64,000 nt of DNA from Lolium rigidum (Eukaryota > Streptophyta > Magnoliopsida > Poales > Poaceae). Positions 34,146 through 46,380 of the stretch are shown here, piece after piece. Both the position numbers and the translations under genes were made by a program. Position 1 is the first letter of the stretch. Every line of letters starts with the position of its first letter. The DNA lies in NCBI RefSeq assembly GCF_022539505.1, contig NC_061514.1:217519837-217583836 (forward strand), in the 5' to 3' direction. A model generated the notes under the pieces. It saw only the letters and a list, made by a program, of their open reading frames with translations. It had not been told where the DNA came from and ran no database searches.

Positions 34146-36742
34146 AACTGCTGAGCCCATCTTAATGGCTAAAAAGAAAGAACTTCTTGGGAGATAACCC
34201 ATGTGTTATTTTGCTACAGTACTTTGTTTTATATTTGTGTCTTGGAAGTTGTTTACTACTGTAGCAACCTCTCCTTATCTTAGTTTTGAGTTTTGTTGTG
34301 CCAAGTTAAGCCGTTGATAGAAAAGTAAGTACTAGATTTGGATTACTGCGCAGTTCCAGATTTCTTTGCTGTCACGAATCTGAGCCCACTGCCCTGCAGG
34401 AAGCTCAGAAAATTATGCCAATTTACGAGCATGATCCTCAGATATGTACGCAACTTTCATTCAATTTGAGCATTTTCGTTTGAGCAGGTCTGGTGGCCTA
34501 ATAAAATCCATCTTTACGGACTGTTCTGTTTTGACAGATTCTGCCTTTTATTTCGCATTGCCTCTTTTGCTATGTTGGATGAATTTCTTTGATCCATTAA
34601 TGTCCAGTAGCTTTATGCAATGTCCAGAAGTGTTAAGAATGATTGTGTCACCTCTGAACATGTTAATTTTTATTGTCCACTAACCCTCTAATGAGTTGTT
34701 TCGAGTTTGGTGTGGAGGAAGTTTTCAAGGGTCAAGAGAGGAGGATGATATACTATGATCAAGGAGAGTGAAAGCTCTAAGCTTGGGGATGCACCCGGTG
34801 GTTCACCCCTGCATATATCAAGAAGACTCAAGCGTCTAAGCTTGGGGATGCCCAAGGCATCCCCTTCTTCATCGACAACATTATCAGGTTCCTCCCCTGA
34901 AACTATATTTTTATTCGGCCACATCTTATGTGCTTTTTCTTGGAGCGTCTGTTTGTTTGCTTTTGTTTTTGTTTATGTTTGAATAAATTGGATTACATCA
35001 TGCTTGTGTGGGAGAGAGACACGCTCCGCTGGTTCGTATGAACACATGTGTTCTTAGCTCATAATATTCATGGCGAAGTTTCCTCTTCGTTAAATTGTTA
35101 TATGGTTGGAATTGGAAAATGATACATGTAGTAATTGCTATAATGTCTTGGGTAATGTGATACTTGGCAATTGTTGTGCTCATGTTTAAGCTCTTGCATC
35201 ATATACTTTGCACCTATTAGTGAAGAATACATAGAGCATGCTAAAATTTGGTTTGCATAATTGGTCTCTCTAAAGTCTAGATAATTTCTAGTATTGAGTT
35301 TTGAACAACAAGGAAGACGGTGTAGAGTCTTATAATGTTTTCAATATGTCTTTTATGTGAGTTTTGCTGCACCGGTTCATCCTTGTGTTTGTTTCAAATA
35401 ACCTTGCTAGCCTAAACCTTGTATCGAGAGGGAATACTTCTCATGCATCCAAAATACTTGAGCCAACCACTATGCCATTTGTGTCCACCATATCTACCTA
35501 TACTACATAGTATTTTCCCGCCATTCCAAAGTAAATTGCTTGAGTGCCACCTTTAAAATTCCATCATTCACCTTTGCAATATATAGCTCATGGGACAAAT
35601 AGCTTAAAAACTATTGTGGTATTGAATATGTAATTATGCACTTTATCTCTTATTAAGTTGCTTGTTGTGCGATAACCATGTTTACTGGGGACGCCATCAA
35701 CTCATTGTTGAATTTCATGTGAGTTGCTATGCATGTTCGTCTTGTCGGAAGTAAGGGCGATCTACACTGAGTTGAATGGTTTGAGCATGCATATTGTGAG
35801 AGAAGAACATTGGGCCGCTAACTAAAGCCATGATTCATGGTGGAAGTTTCAGTTTTGGACACTTATCCTCAATCTCATATGAGAATAATTAATTGTTGTC
35901 AAATGCTTAAAGCATTAAAAGAGGAGTCCATTATACTGTTGTCTATGTTGTCCCGGTATGGATGTCTAAGTTGAGAATAATCAAAGCGAGAAATCCAAAT
36001 GCGAGCTTTCTCCTTAGACCTTTGTACGGGCGGCATAGAGGTACCCCTTTGTGAAACTTGGTTAAAGCATATGTATTGCGGTGATAATCCAGGTAGTCCA
36101 AGCTAATTAGGACAAGGTGCGAGCACTATTAGTACACTATGCATGAGGCTTGCAACTTATAAGATATAATTTACATGATGCATATGCTTTATTACTACCG
36201 TTGACAAAATTGTTTCATGTTTTCAAAATCAAAGCTCTAGCACAAATATAGCAATCGATGCTTTTCCTCTATGAGGACCATTCTTTTACTTTCAATGTTG
36301 AGTCAGTTCACCTATTTCTATCCACCTCAAGAAGCAAACACTTGTGTGAACTGTGCATTGATTCTTACATACTTGCTTATTGCACTTATTATATTACTTT
36401 ATGTTGACAATATCCATGAGATATATATGTTACAAGTTGAAAGCAACCGCTGAAACTTAATCTTCTTTTGTGTTGCTTCAATACCTTTACTTTGAATTAT
36501 TGCTTTATGAGTTAACTTTTATGCAAGACTTATTGATGCTTGTCTTGAAGTGCTATTCATGAAAAGTCTTTGCTTTATGATTCACTTGTTTACTCATGTC
36601 ATCACCATTGTTTTGATCGCTGCATTCTCTACATATGCTTTACAAATAGTATGATCAAGTTTATGATGGCATGTCACTCCAGAAATTATCTTTGTTATCG
36701 TTTTACCTGCTCGGGACGAGCGAGAACTAAGCTTGGGGATGC
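34146..36742 (+). other. 3' part of B internal copy 2, with PPT
   Basis: Complete chassis: double hairpin at about 34154-34201, PPT-like motifs at 34779-34792 and 34838-34851, terminal PPT AAGCTTGGGGATGC at 36729-36742. About 2.6 kb, no convincing gene. Confidence 0.7.
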
Positions 36743-38485
36743 TGATACGTCTCCAACGTATCGATAATTTCTTGTGTTCCATGCCACATTATTGATGTTA
36801 TCTACATGTTTTATGCACACTTTATGTCATATTCGTGCATTTTCCGGAACTAACCTATTAACAAGATGCCGAAGTGCCGGTTCCTGTTTTACTGCTGTTT
36901 TTGGTTTCAGAAATCCTAGTAACGAAATATTCTCGGAATCGGACGAAATCAACGCCAAAGTTCCTATTTTCATCGGAAGCATCCAGAACACCCGGGAAGG
37001 ACCGAGAGGGGGCCACGGGGCCACCAAACCCTAGGCCGGCGCGGCCGAGGGGGGCCGCGCCGCCCTATGGTGTGGGCCCCCTTCGACCTTCTGCGCCGCC
37101 TCTCCGCCTATAAAGAGCCCCTGGATCAGAAAACCCGATACCAATGGACGAAACCCACGAAACCTGCCGAGCCGCCGCCATCGCGAAGCCAAGATCCGGG
37201 GGACGGGATCTCTGTTCCGGCACCCTGCCGGAGCGGGGAAGTGCCCCGGAAGGCTTCTCCATCGACACCGCTGCCATCTCCACCGCCATCTTCATCACCG
37301 CTGCTGCTCCCATGAGGAGGGAGTAGTTCTCCATCGAGGCTCGGGGCTGTACCGGTAGCTATGTGGTTCATCTCTCTCCTATGTAGTTCAATACAATAAT
37401 CTCATGAGCTGCCTTACATGATTGAGATTCATATGATGATGCTTGTAATCTAGATGTCATTATGCTAGTCAAGTGAGTTTTACCTATGTGATCTCCGGAG
37501 ACTCCTAGTCCCACGTGTGTAAAGGTGACGAGTGTGTGCACCGTGTGGGTCTCTTAGGCCATATTTCACAGAATACTTACTCATTGAATGGCATAGTGAG
37601 GTGCTTATTTATATCTCTTTATGATTGCAGCATGTTTGTGTCACAATTTATCTATGTGCTACTCTAGTGATTTGTTATTAAAGTAGTTTATTCCTCCTGC
37701 ATGTGTGCAAAGGTGACAGTGCGTGCACCGTGTTAGTACTTGGTTTATGCTATGATTATGATCTCTTGTAGATTATGAAGTTAACTATTGCTATGATATA
37801 TTGATGTGATCTATTCCTCCTACATATGCATGAAGGTGACGAGTGTGCATGCTATGCTAGTACTTGGTTTAGTCTGTTGATCTATCTTACACTAAAGGTT
37901 ACTTAAACATGAGCATTATTGTGGAGCTTGTTAACTCCGGCATTGAGGGTTCGTGTAATCCTACGCAATATGTTCATCATCCAACAAAAGTGTAGAGTAT
38001 GCATTTATCTATTCTGTTATGTGATCAATGTTGAGAGTGTCCACTAGTGAAAGTGTAATCCCTAGGCCTTGTTCCTAAATACTGCTGAGTTACTACTCGC
38101 TTGTTTACTACTACTTGCGTTACTACTTGCTGAGTTACTACTGTTTGTTTCTTGTTTTCTGCGTTACTACTGCTGCAATACCACCACCATCAACTACACG
38201 CCAAGCACTTTTCTAGCACCGTTGCTACTTGCTCATACTTATTTATACCACCTGTATTTCACTATCTCTTCGCCGAACTAGTGCACCTATTTGGTGTGTT
38301 GGGGACACAAGAGACTTCTTGCTTTGTGGTTGCGGGGTTGCATGAGAGGGATATCTTTGACCTCTTCCTCCACGAGTTCGATAAACCTTGGGTATCCACT
38401 TAAGGGAAACTTGCTGCTGTTCTACAAACCTCTGCTCTTGGAGGCCCAACACTGTCTACAAGAATAGAAGCTCCCGTAGACATCA
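36743..38485 (+). repeat. LTR3 of element B
   Basis: 1743 bp, complete; TATA CTATAAAG at 37108-37115. Followed by TSD CCTCT. Confidence 0.87.
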
Positions 38486-38490
38486 CCTCT

Positions 38491-41316
38491 ACACCAACAT
38501 CCATTTCTAGGAGCTGGAGTGAGGTATACACATAGAATCATGAGCAAGCATCTGTCTTGCTCATAAATAAGCATGTGCATCAAACACACACAAGCCATAG
38601 GGTGTGAGTACCCTGTTTGTGTCATCATCTGGCTACCAAGTCAGTGGTGCAAGCAAATACGGGTGAGCCAATAGGTAATCACCAAGGGAACACTGGTTAG
38701 ACCAAGTCAGTGGCTTAACCAATGCAATCCAGCAAGGAAATGAACCTACTTAGTCAACCAAAGTCACCTAGCACCTAAAACCTAGTACACCATCAGACTG
38801 ATAGACAATATGTGTCTATCCATGTTTGTCAACATCAAAGACCACTGGGAATCCATAAAGGGATTAACCAGTAATGCATTCACCAAATTATAGGAAGCCA
38901 ACAAAGGTGGGAGCTACCCTAACAGCAAAGAATTGCTGTCAAGGCCACCTCAACCACTTTACCAAACCCAACAGAGAAGCCATGCACAGATATCATCACC
39001 CAGATGGGTTCAAAAAGAAGCTAGGGTTCCCAACGGATGTTGGCATCCCTCTAGCTCAATCAAATTAACTGTAAGATGATCACAAGCGCAAGCGAGTTCA
39101 CATCATTTATCCACTTAGCCAAACAAGACAACACAGATAAATGAATATACAAGTAATCAATACACCAGAGCCTTGCAGTGGATCCAATGGATCACTGCAA
39201 GCAACAGCAATTGCTTAAGCCAACAACAGCACACACACCAGTACTTATCTGTCACCCACACACAGCTCAAATTAAGCACTAGTAAGGCACAAGATGAAGC
39301 ACCACAGCTTTTAACAAGCAACTGATGATCACAAGATCATCAGAAGCTTGCTAGAGCATGCCAGGGCATGCTAGGGCATCACTGGTATCACACATGAATT
39401 ATATAAATTAAACAGCCATAGTTAAGCAACAATTGAATCACAGACAAGTACATAAACCATTTTTATGATTGTATCCAGAGGCATATCATCAAGGAATTGA
39501 TGTGTATGGACCACAATTAAGCAAGGCCAAGCCTACCATGAGCAAGAGTCCAATAAGCATCACACAAATAGCACTGGCACTTGCAAATATGCAAGGATTC
39601 ATCCCAGAAATCAAGCCAGGGGCAACTAACTAGATACACAACATAGGTACAGTACCAATAGCATCTCAAGACCAACCTAGCATGACAGGAGCATCATAGA
39701 ATGTTCATGAGAAAGTGTTCATGAGTCACAACAATACAGAAGATGAGCACATATGCTTAGCTCAGAGAGAGGAGTATACCAGCATGAGCACAAGAATAGA
39801 ACCAAGTCATGGCAGTAGAGCAATAGCAGCAGCTAGCCAAAAGAGCAGCAGTAGCACACACGCATGCATAGCAAGCACAAGTAGTAGAGCATGACAGAGA
39901 AGGAAGAAGCAGGGGAGAAGATGGAGGCGCGCGTACCTGGAGCGGAGCACCACGGCGTGCCATGGCGGCACGGGCCAACCACGGCAGCGCCAAGCCACGG
40001 CCAGGCCTGGCGTCGCCGAGTGCGAGCGCCCCATCACCACCACGACAGCACCCACGGCGGCGTCACGGCGCCAGATTCGCCGGTGAGCGACGCATCACCG
40101 CGCAACCTCATAGCCGTGCGGGCGAACGCGACGGGGGTGAACGAAGAAGGAGACGAAGAACAGATCGAGCCGGAGGATCTGGTGCGCCGTCGTGAGGCGG
40201 TCCAGATCCGCCGCATCTCGTCGCCGGAGTTGGCCGGAGGCGGCCGGAGTATTTCAGCGAAGGCGGCGACGACCACGGCATCGCCAGAGAGTCGAGGGAG
40301 GATTAGGGTTTCTGTGCGAGGAAGAGAGGAGAGGACGAGTGGGCCGACCGAGCCGAACTGGTGGCTCGGGTGCGACCTAACCCACTGGGCCGCACTGACA
40401 TGTGGGCCCAGGGGCATTTTTTCCATTTCATAATTCAATTAAAATACATAAATTTTGGAAAAGCACAATAAATATTGAATAGCTCTAAAAAAATAATTAA
40501 AAATATGAAAATTGATCAGCATAAAATTCTCTACCTGAATAAAATATCAAAGGGAATTTTTTGAAGACAACCAAGAATAAATCTTAATTTGATGATTTAA
40601 ATAATCATTTAAATCACACATATTATTTTCAATAATGAAAATAAGTCCATTAATGCCTTTGGACTATAAAAACACCTTGACAACATTTCAAGGTTGTACT
40701 GTACTCTAAATAGAGTATCCCCAAATTATTCTTAGTATTAATCTCTCACATGAAATAATAATGACATCGGAAGGGGGGAACAAACCCTAAAACTGGAATC
40801 ATGCATAATTGCTTCTTTAACCATTGCCCTTATCGGACAATGATGCTATTTTTCAGAAACAGAGGACAAGGGTCAATCCACACCATCCAACTGCAACACT
40901 TTGCAGTATTCAGGAAAGTTTATCACTTTCTCATGTCATTTGAGTATTTTTACCAAATTACTTACAAAGTACTATATTTATCACTATCGCATGAAAAGCA
41001 AAACCACTATTTTCATAACTATGAATATGACTAAGTGGTGGGCAATGGAACCATGGATTGTGTTGATATGGTGGAGGTTCCATTGCAAGGGTTTATATCC
41101 ATCTAGGATTAAACAACAAATGTCGTCCAGTGATTCTTGTGCTCGTAAAACTCGTGTTAACCATAAGATCCGGAGTGGGACGGAATAGTCAATTGTATTT
41201 CCACCTCTTGTACATCAACGGATGCGCTTACCGTAGACACTTGACCCAGGTTGGGCAAGCGGTGGGGTGGGGATCCCATTCTAATTCCCCACGGTAAGTG
41301 GTCTATGATGGGTTGC
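38491..41316 (+). repeat. J segment 2
   Basis: About 2.8 kb of J between B and C. Mostly AT-rich and repetitive (for example GCATGCCAGG-like repeats near 39355-39385) without a gene. A GC-rich island at about 39900-40430 breaks the pattern. On its minus strand it carries GGGCCCACATGTCA-like promoter motifs near 40400 and AAACCCTAATCC near 40300-40312, then a leader-like stretch with a possible splice donor (CAGGTACGCG, near 39935). Frames in the island, such as 39891-40433, lack any known domain. Ends at TSD GTTGC. Confidence 0.5.
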
Positions 41317-42911
41317 TGATGCGTGTAGTTGACACGTCCGTTGGGAACCCCAAGAGGAAGGTGTGATGCGCACAGCGGCAAGTTTCCCTCAGTAAGAAAC
41401 CAAGGTTTAATCGAACCAGTAGGAGTCAAGAAGCACGTTGAAGGTTGATGGCGGCGGGATGTAGTGCGGCGCAACACCGGAGATTCCGGCGCCAACGTGG
41501 AACCTGCACAACACAACCAAAGTACTTTGCCCCAACGAAACAGTGAGGTTGTCAATCTCACCGGCTTGCTGTAACAAAGGATTAACCGTATTGTGTGGAA
41601 GATGATTGTTTGCAGAGAAAATAGTAAAAAAAGTATTGCAGCAGATTTGTATTTCAGTATTAAAGAATGGACCGGGGTCCACGAGTTCACTAGAGGTGTC
41701 TCTCCCATAAGATAAAAGCATGTTGGGTGAACAAATTACAGTCGGGCAATTGACAAATAGAGAGGGCATAACAATGCACATACATGACATGATAAGTATA
41801 GTGAGATTTAATTGGGCATTACGACAAAGTACATAGACCGCCATCCAACTGCATCTATGCCTAAAAAGTCCACCTTCGAGGTTATCGTCCGAACCCCCTC
41901 CGATATTAAGTTCCAAAGCAACAGACAATTGCATTAAGTATGGTGCGTAATGTAATCAACAACTACATCCTCGGACATAGCGCCAATGTTTTATCCCTAG
42001 TGGCAACAACACAACACAACCTTAGAACTTTCCGTCACTGTCCCAGGTGTCAATGCAGGCATGAACCCACTATCGAGCATAAATACTCCCTCTTGGAGTT
42101 AAAAGCAAAAACTTGGCCGAGCCTCTACTAGTAACGGAGAGCATGCAAGATCATAAACAACACATATGTAATAACTTGATAATTAACATGACATGGTATT
42201 CTCTATCCATCGGATCCCGACAAACACAACATATAGCATTACGGATAGATGATCTTGATCATGTTAGGCAGCTCACAAGATCCAACAATGAAGCACAATG
42301 AGGAGAAGACAACCATCTAGCTACTCGCTATGGACCCATAGTCCAGGGGTGAACTACTCACTCATCACTCCGGAGGCGACCATGGCGGTGTAGAGTCCTC
42401 CGGGAGATGAATCCCCTCTCCGGCGAGGTGCCGGAGGAGATCTCCGGAATCGCCCGAGATGGGATCGGCGGCGGCGGCGTCTCGGTAAGGTTTTCCGTAT
42501 CGTGGTTTTTCGCATCGGGGGTTTCGCGACGGAGGCTTTAAGTAGGCGGAAGGGCGAGTCGGGGGCCTGACGAGGGGCCCACACCATAGGGCGGCGCGGG
42601 CCCCTCCTAGGCCGCGCCGCCTTGTGGTGTCGCCACCTCGTGGCCCCACTTCGTATGCTCTTCGGTCTTCTGGAAGGTTCGTGGCAAAATAGGCCCCTGG
42701 GTCTTCGTTTCGTCCAATTCCGAGAATATTTCGTTACTAGGATTTCGAAACCAAAAACGAGCAGAAACGAGAGCTGGCACTTCGGCATCTTGTTAATAGG
42801 TTAGTTCCGGAAAATGCACGAATATGACATAAAGTGTGCATAAAACATGTAGGTATCATCAATAATATGGCATAGAACATAAGAAATTATCGATACGTCG
42901 GAGACGTATCA
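41317..42911 (-). repeat. 3' LTR of element C
   Basis: 1595 bp. The minus strand begins TGATACGTC at 42911. The U3 hairpin (about 42587-42630) pairs CACCA..GGCGGCGCGG with CCGCGCCGCC..TGGTG. Confidence 0.88.
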
Positions 42912-45498
42912 AGCATCCCCAAGCTTAGTTACGCTCGTCCCGAGCGAGTAAAACGATAACAAAGATAATTTCTGAAGTGATATGCCATCATAACCTTGAT
43001 CATACTATTTGTAAACATATGTAGTGAATGCAGCGATCAAAACAATGGTAATGGCATGAGTAAACAAGTGAATCATAAAGCAAAGACTTTTCATGAATAG
43101 TACTTCAAGACAAGTATTAATAAGTCTTGCATAAGAGTTAACTCATAAAGCAATAAATCAAAGTAAAGGCATTGAAGCAACACAAAAGAAGATTAAGTTT
43201 CAGCGGTTGCTTTCAACTTGTAACATGTATATCTCATGGATAATTGTCAACATAGAGTAATATAACAAGTACAATATGCAAATATGTAGGAATCAATGCA
43301 TAGTTAATCACAAGTGTTTGCTTCTTGAGGTGGAGAGAGATAGGTGAACTGACTCAACATAAAAGTAAAGAGAATGGTCCTTCAAAGAGGAAAGCATCGA
43401 TTGCTATATTTGTGCTAGAGCTTTTATTTTGAAAACATGAAACAATTTTGTCAACGGTAGTAATAAAGCATATGAGTTATGTACATTATATCTTACAAGT
43501 TGCAAGTCTCATGCATAGTATACTAATAGTGCCCGCACCTTGTCCTAATTAACTTGGACTACCGGATCTTTGCAATGCACATGTTTTGACCAAGTGTCAC
43601 AATGGGGTATCTCCATGCCGCCTGTACAAAGGTCTAAGGAGAAAGCTCGCATTTTGGATTTCTCGCTTTTGATTATTCTCAACTTAGACATCCATACCGG
43701 GACAACATGGACAACGAGATAATGGACTCCTCTTTAATGCATAAGCATGTGGCAACAATTATTATTCTCATATGAGATTGAGGATATATGTCCAAACTGA
43801 AACTTCCACCATGAATCATGGCTTTAGTTAGCGGCCCAATGTTCTTCTCTAACAATATGCATGCTCCAACCATGAAGGTGGTAGATCTCTCTTGCTTCAG
43901 ACAAGACGGACATGCATAGCAACTCACATGATATTCAACAAAGAATAGTTGATGGCGTCCCCAGAAGCATGGTTATCGCACAACAAGCAATTTAATAAGA
44001 GATAAAGTGCATATGTACATATTCAATACCACAATAGTTTTTAAGCTATTTGTCCCATGAGCTATATATTGCAAAGGTGAATGATGGAATTTTAAAGGTA
44101 GCACTCAAGCAATTTACTTTGGAATGGCGGATAAATACCATGTAGTAGGTAGGTATGGTGGACACGAATGGCATAGTGGTTGGCTCAAGTATTTTGGATG
44201 CATGAGAAGTATTCCCTCTCGATACAAGGTTTAGGCTAGCAAGGTTATTTGAAACAAACACAAGGATGAACGGTACAGCAAAACTCACATAAAATACATA
44301 TTGTAAACATTATAAGACTCCATACCGTCTTCCTTGTTGTTCAAAACTCAATACTAGATGTTATCTAGACTCTAGAGAAACCAAATATGCAAACCAAATT
44401 AGCAAGCTCTAAGTATTTCTTCATTAATGGGTGCAAAGTATATGATGCAAGAGCTTAAACATGAGCACAACAATTGCCAAGTATCAAATTATCCAAGACA
44501 TTTTAGAGTTACTACATGTAGCATTTTCCAATTCCAACCATATAACAATTTAACGAAGAAGAAACTTCGCCATCAATACTATGAGTAGAGCCTAAGGACA
44601 TATTTGTCCATATGCTACAGCGGAGCGTGTCTCTCTCCCATAAAGTGAATGCTAGGATCCATTTTATTCAAACAAAACAAAAACAAAAACAAACCGACGC
44701 TCCAAGCAAAGTACATAAGATGTGACGGAATAAAAATATAGTTTCGGGGAGGAACCCGATAATGTTGTCGATGAAGAAGGGGATGCCTTGGGCATCCCCA
44801 AGCTTAGACGCTTGAGTCTTCTTAATATATGCAGGGGTGAACCACCGGGGCATCCCCAAGCTTAGAGCTTTCACTCTCCTTGATCATATTGCATCATACT
44901 CCTCTCTTGATCCTTGAAAACTTCCTCCACACCAAACTCGAAACAACTCATTAGAGGGTTAGTGCATAATAAAAATTCACATGTTCAGAGGTGACACAAT
45001 CATTCTTAACACTTCTGGACATTGCATAAAGCTACTGGACATTAATGGATCAAAGAAATTCATCCAACATAGCAAAAGAGGCAATGCGAAATAAAAGACA
45101 GAATCTGTCAAAACAGAACAGTCCGTAAAGATGGATATTATTAGGCCACCAGACTTGCTCAAACGAAAATGCTCAAATTTAATGAAAGTTGCGTACATAT
45201 CTGAGGATCATGCACGTAAATTGGCTTAATTTTCTGAGCTTCCTACAGGGAGGTAGACCCAGATTCGTGACAGCAAAGAAATCTGTAACTGCGCAGTAAT
45301 CCAAATCTAGTACTTACTTTACTATCAAAGACTTTACTTGGCACAACAAAACTCAAAACTAAGATAAGGAGAGGTTGCTACAGTAGTAAACAACTTCCAA
45401 GACACAAATATAAAACAAAAATACTGGAGTAAAAACATGGGTTGTCTCCCATAAGCGCTTTTCTTTAACGCCTTTCAGCTAGGCGCAGAAAGTGTATA
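42912..45498 (-). other. 3' half of C internal domain, chassis
   Basis: No gene. Terminal PPT at 42912-42926 and PPT-like copies at about 44792-44805 and 44850-44863. Perfect hairpin GGGGATGCC/GGCATCCCC at 44779-44799. Post-ORF hairpins at 45438-45451 and 45469-45485. About 2.6 kb. Confidence 0.72.
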
Positions 45499-46143
45499 TC
45501 AAGTAACATCGAAGGGTGGTGCACCTACAGCGGGGTTTGGAGTTTTCTCAACCATGCATAGTATATTGGATACATAAGTTTCAGCGTCTCCCTTCTCATT
45601 AGTCTTGGGCTTGCTACTCTCATCAAACAAATTTTCAGGAACAAGCCAAGCATAGTTATTTTCTAGTGCATCATTCATAGCTAGGAGTTTACATGGTATT
45701 GGTGATTTGATCTCTCCACCATCATTAATATTATTAGTGTACCTTATCCTATCCATATCCATTTTTTCAAGGAGACCAACAAAATTAGTATGAGAACCAA
45801 GCATATTAAATTTAGCGAAGACCTTTCTAGCCTCTCTTGCTAGACCACCAAATTCTCTAAGAAGGGTTTCTAAAACAAAATCTTTCTTTTCCCCCTCTTC
45901 CATATCACCAAGTGTAAGAAACATGTGTTGGATTATAGGATTTAGATTAACAAATTTAGTTTCCAACGGGCGAACTAAAGCAGCAGCAGCAATTTCATAA
46001 GTAGGAGCAAGTTCTACCAAGTGTCTATCTTCAAAATCTTCAACGGTACTAACATGGGTGAAAAATTCTTCTATATTGTTCCTCCCAATTATAGACCCTT
46101 GTCCTACCGGTATGTTCTTTGCGGTAAAATTAAAAGGAAACAT
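45499..46143 (-). CDS. 214-codon helical protein of unknown function (C)
   Basis: Intact frame starting about 210 bases after the PBS, and the only long frame of C. I do not recognise the family. Visible blocks: N-terminal Gly-rich PVGQGSIIGRNN; VEDFEDRHLVELAPTYEIAAA; a long Leu/Phe heptad-like region with LGDMEEGEKKDFVLETLLREF and AREARKVFAKFNMLGS; IPCKLLAMNDALENNYAWLVPE; a charged ending with EKTPNPA. Mostly helix-forming, no signal peptide, no metal-binding or catalytic pattern. D holds a diverged, frameshifted homologue (56349-56994) of the same length. Position between PBS and mid-internal hairpins is that of gag, so a reduced gag-like or RNA-binding role is possible but not shown. Confidence 0.6.
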   Translation of the reverse strand: MFPFNFTAKNIPVGQGSIIGRNNIEEFFTHVSTVEDFEDRHLVELAPTYEIAAAALVRPLETKFVNLNPIIQHMFLTLGDMEEGEKKDFVLETLLREFGGLAREARKVFAKFNMLGSHTNFVGLLEKMDMDRIRYTNNINDGGEIKSPIPCKLLAMNDALENNYAWLVPENLFDESSKPKTNEKGDAETYVSNILCMVEKTPNPAVGAPPFDVT

Positions 46144-46352
46144 GATGAAATAAGTAAAGTAAATGCAAGTAACTAATTTTTTTTTGTATTTTTAATATAG
46201 AGTGCAAGACAGTAAATAAAGCAAACTAGCAACTAATTTTTTTTTGTGTTTTGATATAATGCAACAAACAAAGTAGTAAATAAAATAAAGCAAGACAAAA
46301 ACAAAGTAAAGAGATTGAGAAGTGGAGACTCCCCTTGCAGCGTGTCTTGATC

Positions 46353-46370
46353 TCCCCGGCAACGGCGCCA
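46353..46370 (-). promoter_or_regulatory. PBS of C (Asp tRNA type)
   Basis: The minus strand reads TGGCGCCGTTGCCGGGGA, ten bases from the 5' LTR edge at 46381. Confidence 0.88.
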
Positions 46371-46380
46371 GAAATTTGCT

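Larger units (their letters stand above)
27529..38485 (+). mobile_element. Element B: non-autonomous Athila-like, tandem form
   Basis: Identical TSD CCTCT at 27524-27528 and 38486-38490. Order: LTR1 27529-29268, internal 1 29269-32077, 100 N, LTR2 (3' part) 32178-33244, internal 2 33245-36742, LTR3 36743-38485. The LTRs are about 1.74 kb, longer than those of A/C/D, and start TGATACGTCTCCAACG. PBS, ORF slot, double PPT-like motifs and terminal PPT follow the common chassis. Two internal copies between three LTRs fit unequal recombination between copies or an assembly duplication around the gap. Confidence 0.82.

Noticed and set aside
39891..40433. 180-codon GC-rich plus-strand frame in J, possible host gene
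   Set aside because: No known domain, both strands are open because of high GC, and upstream signals point to the opposite strand.
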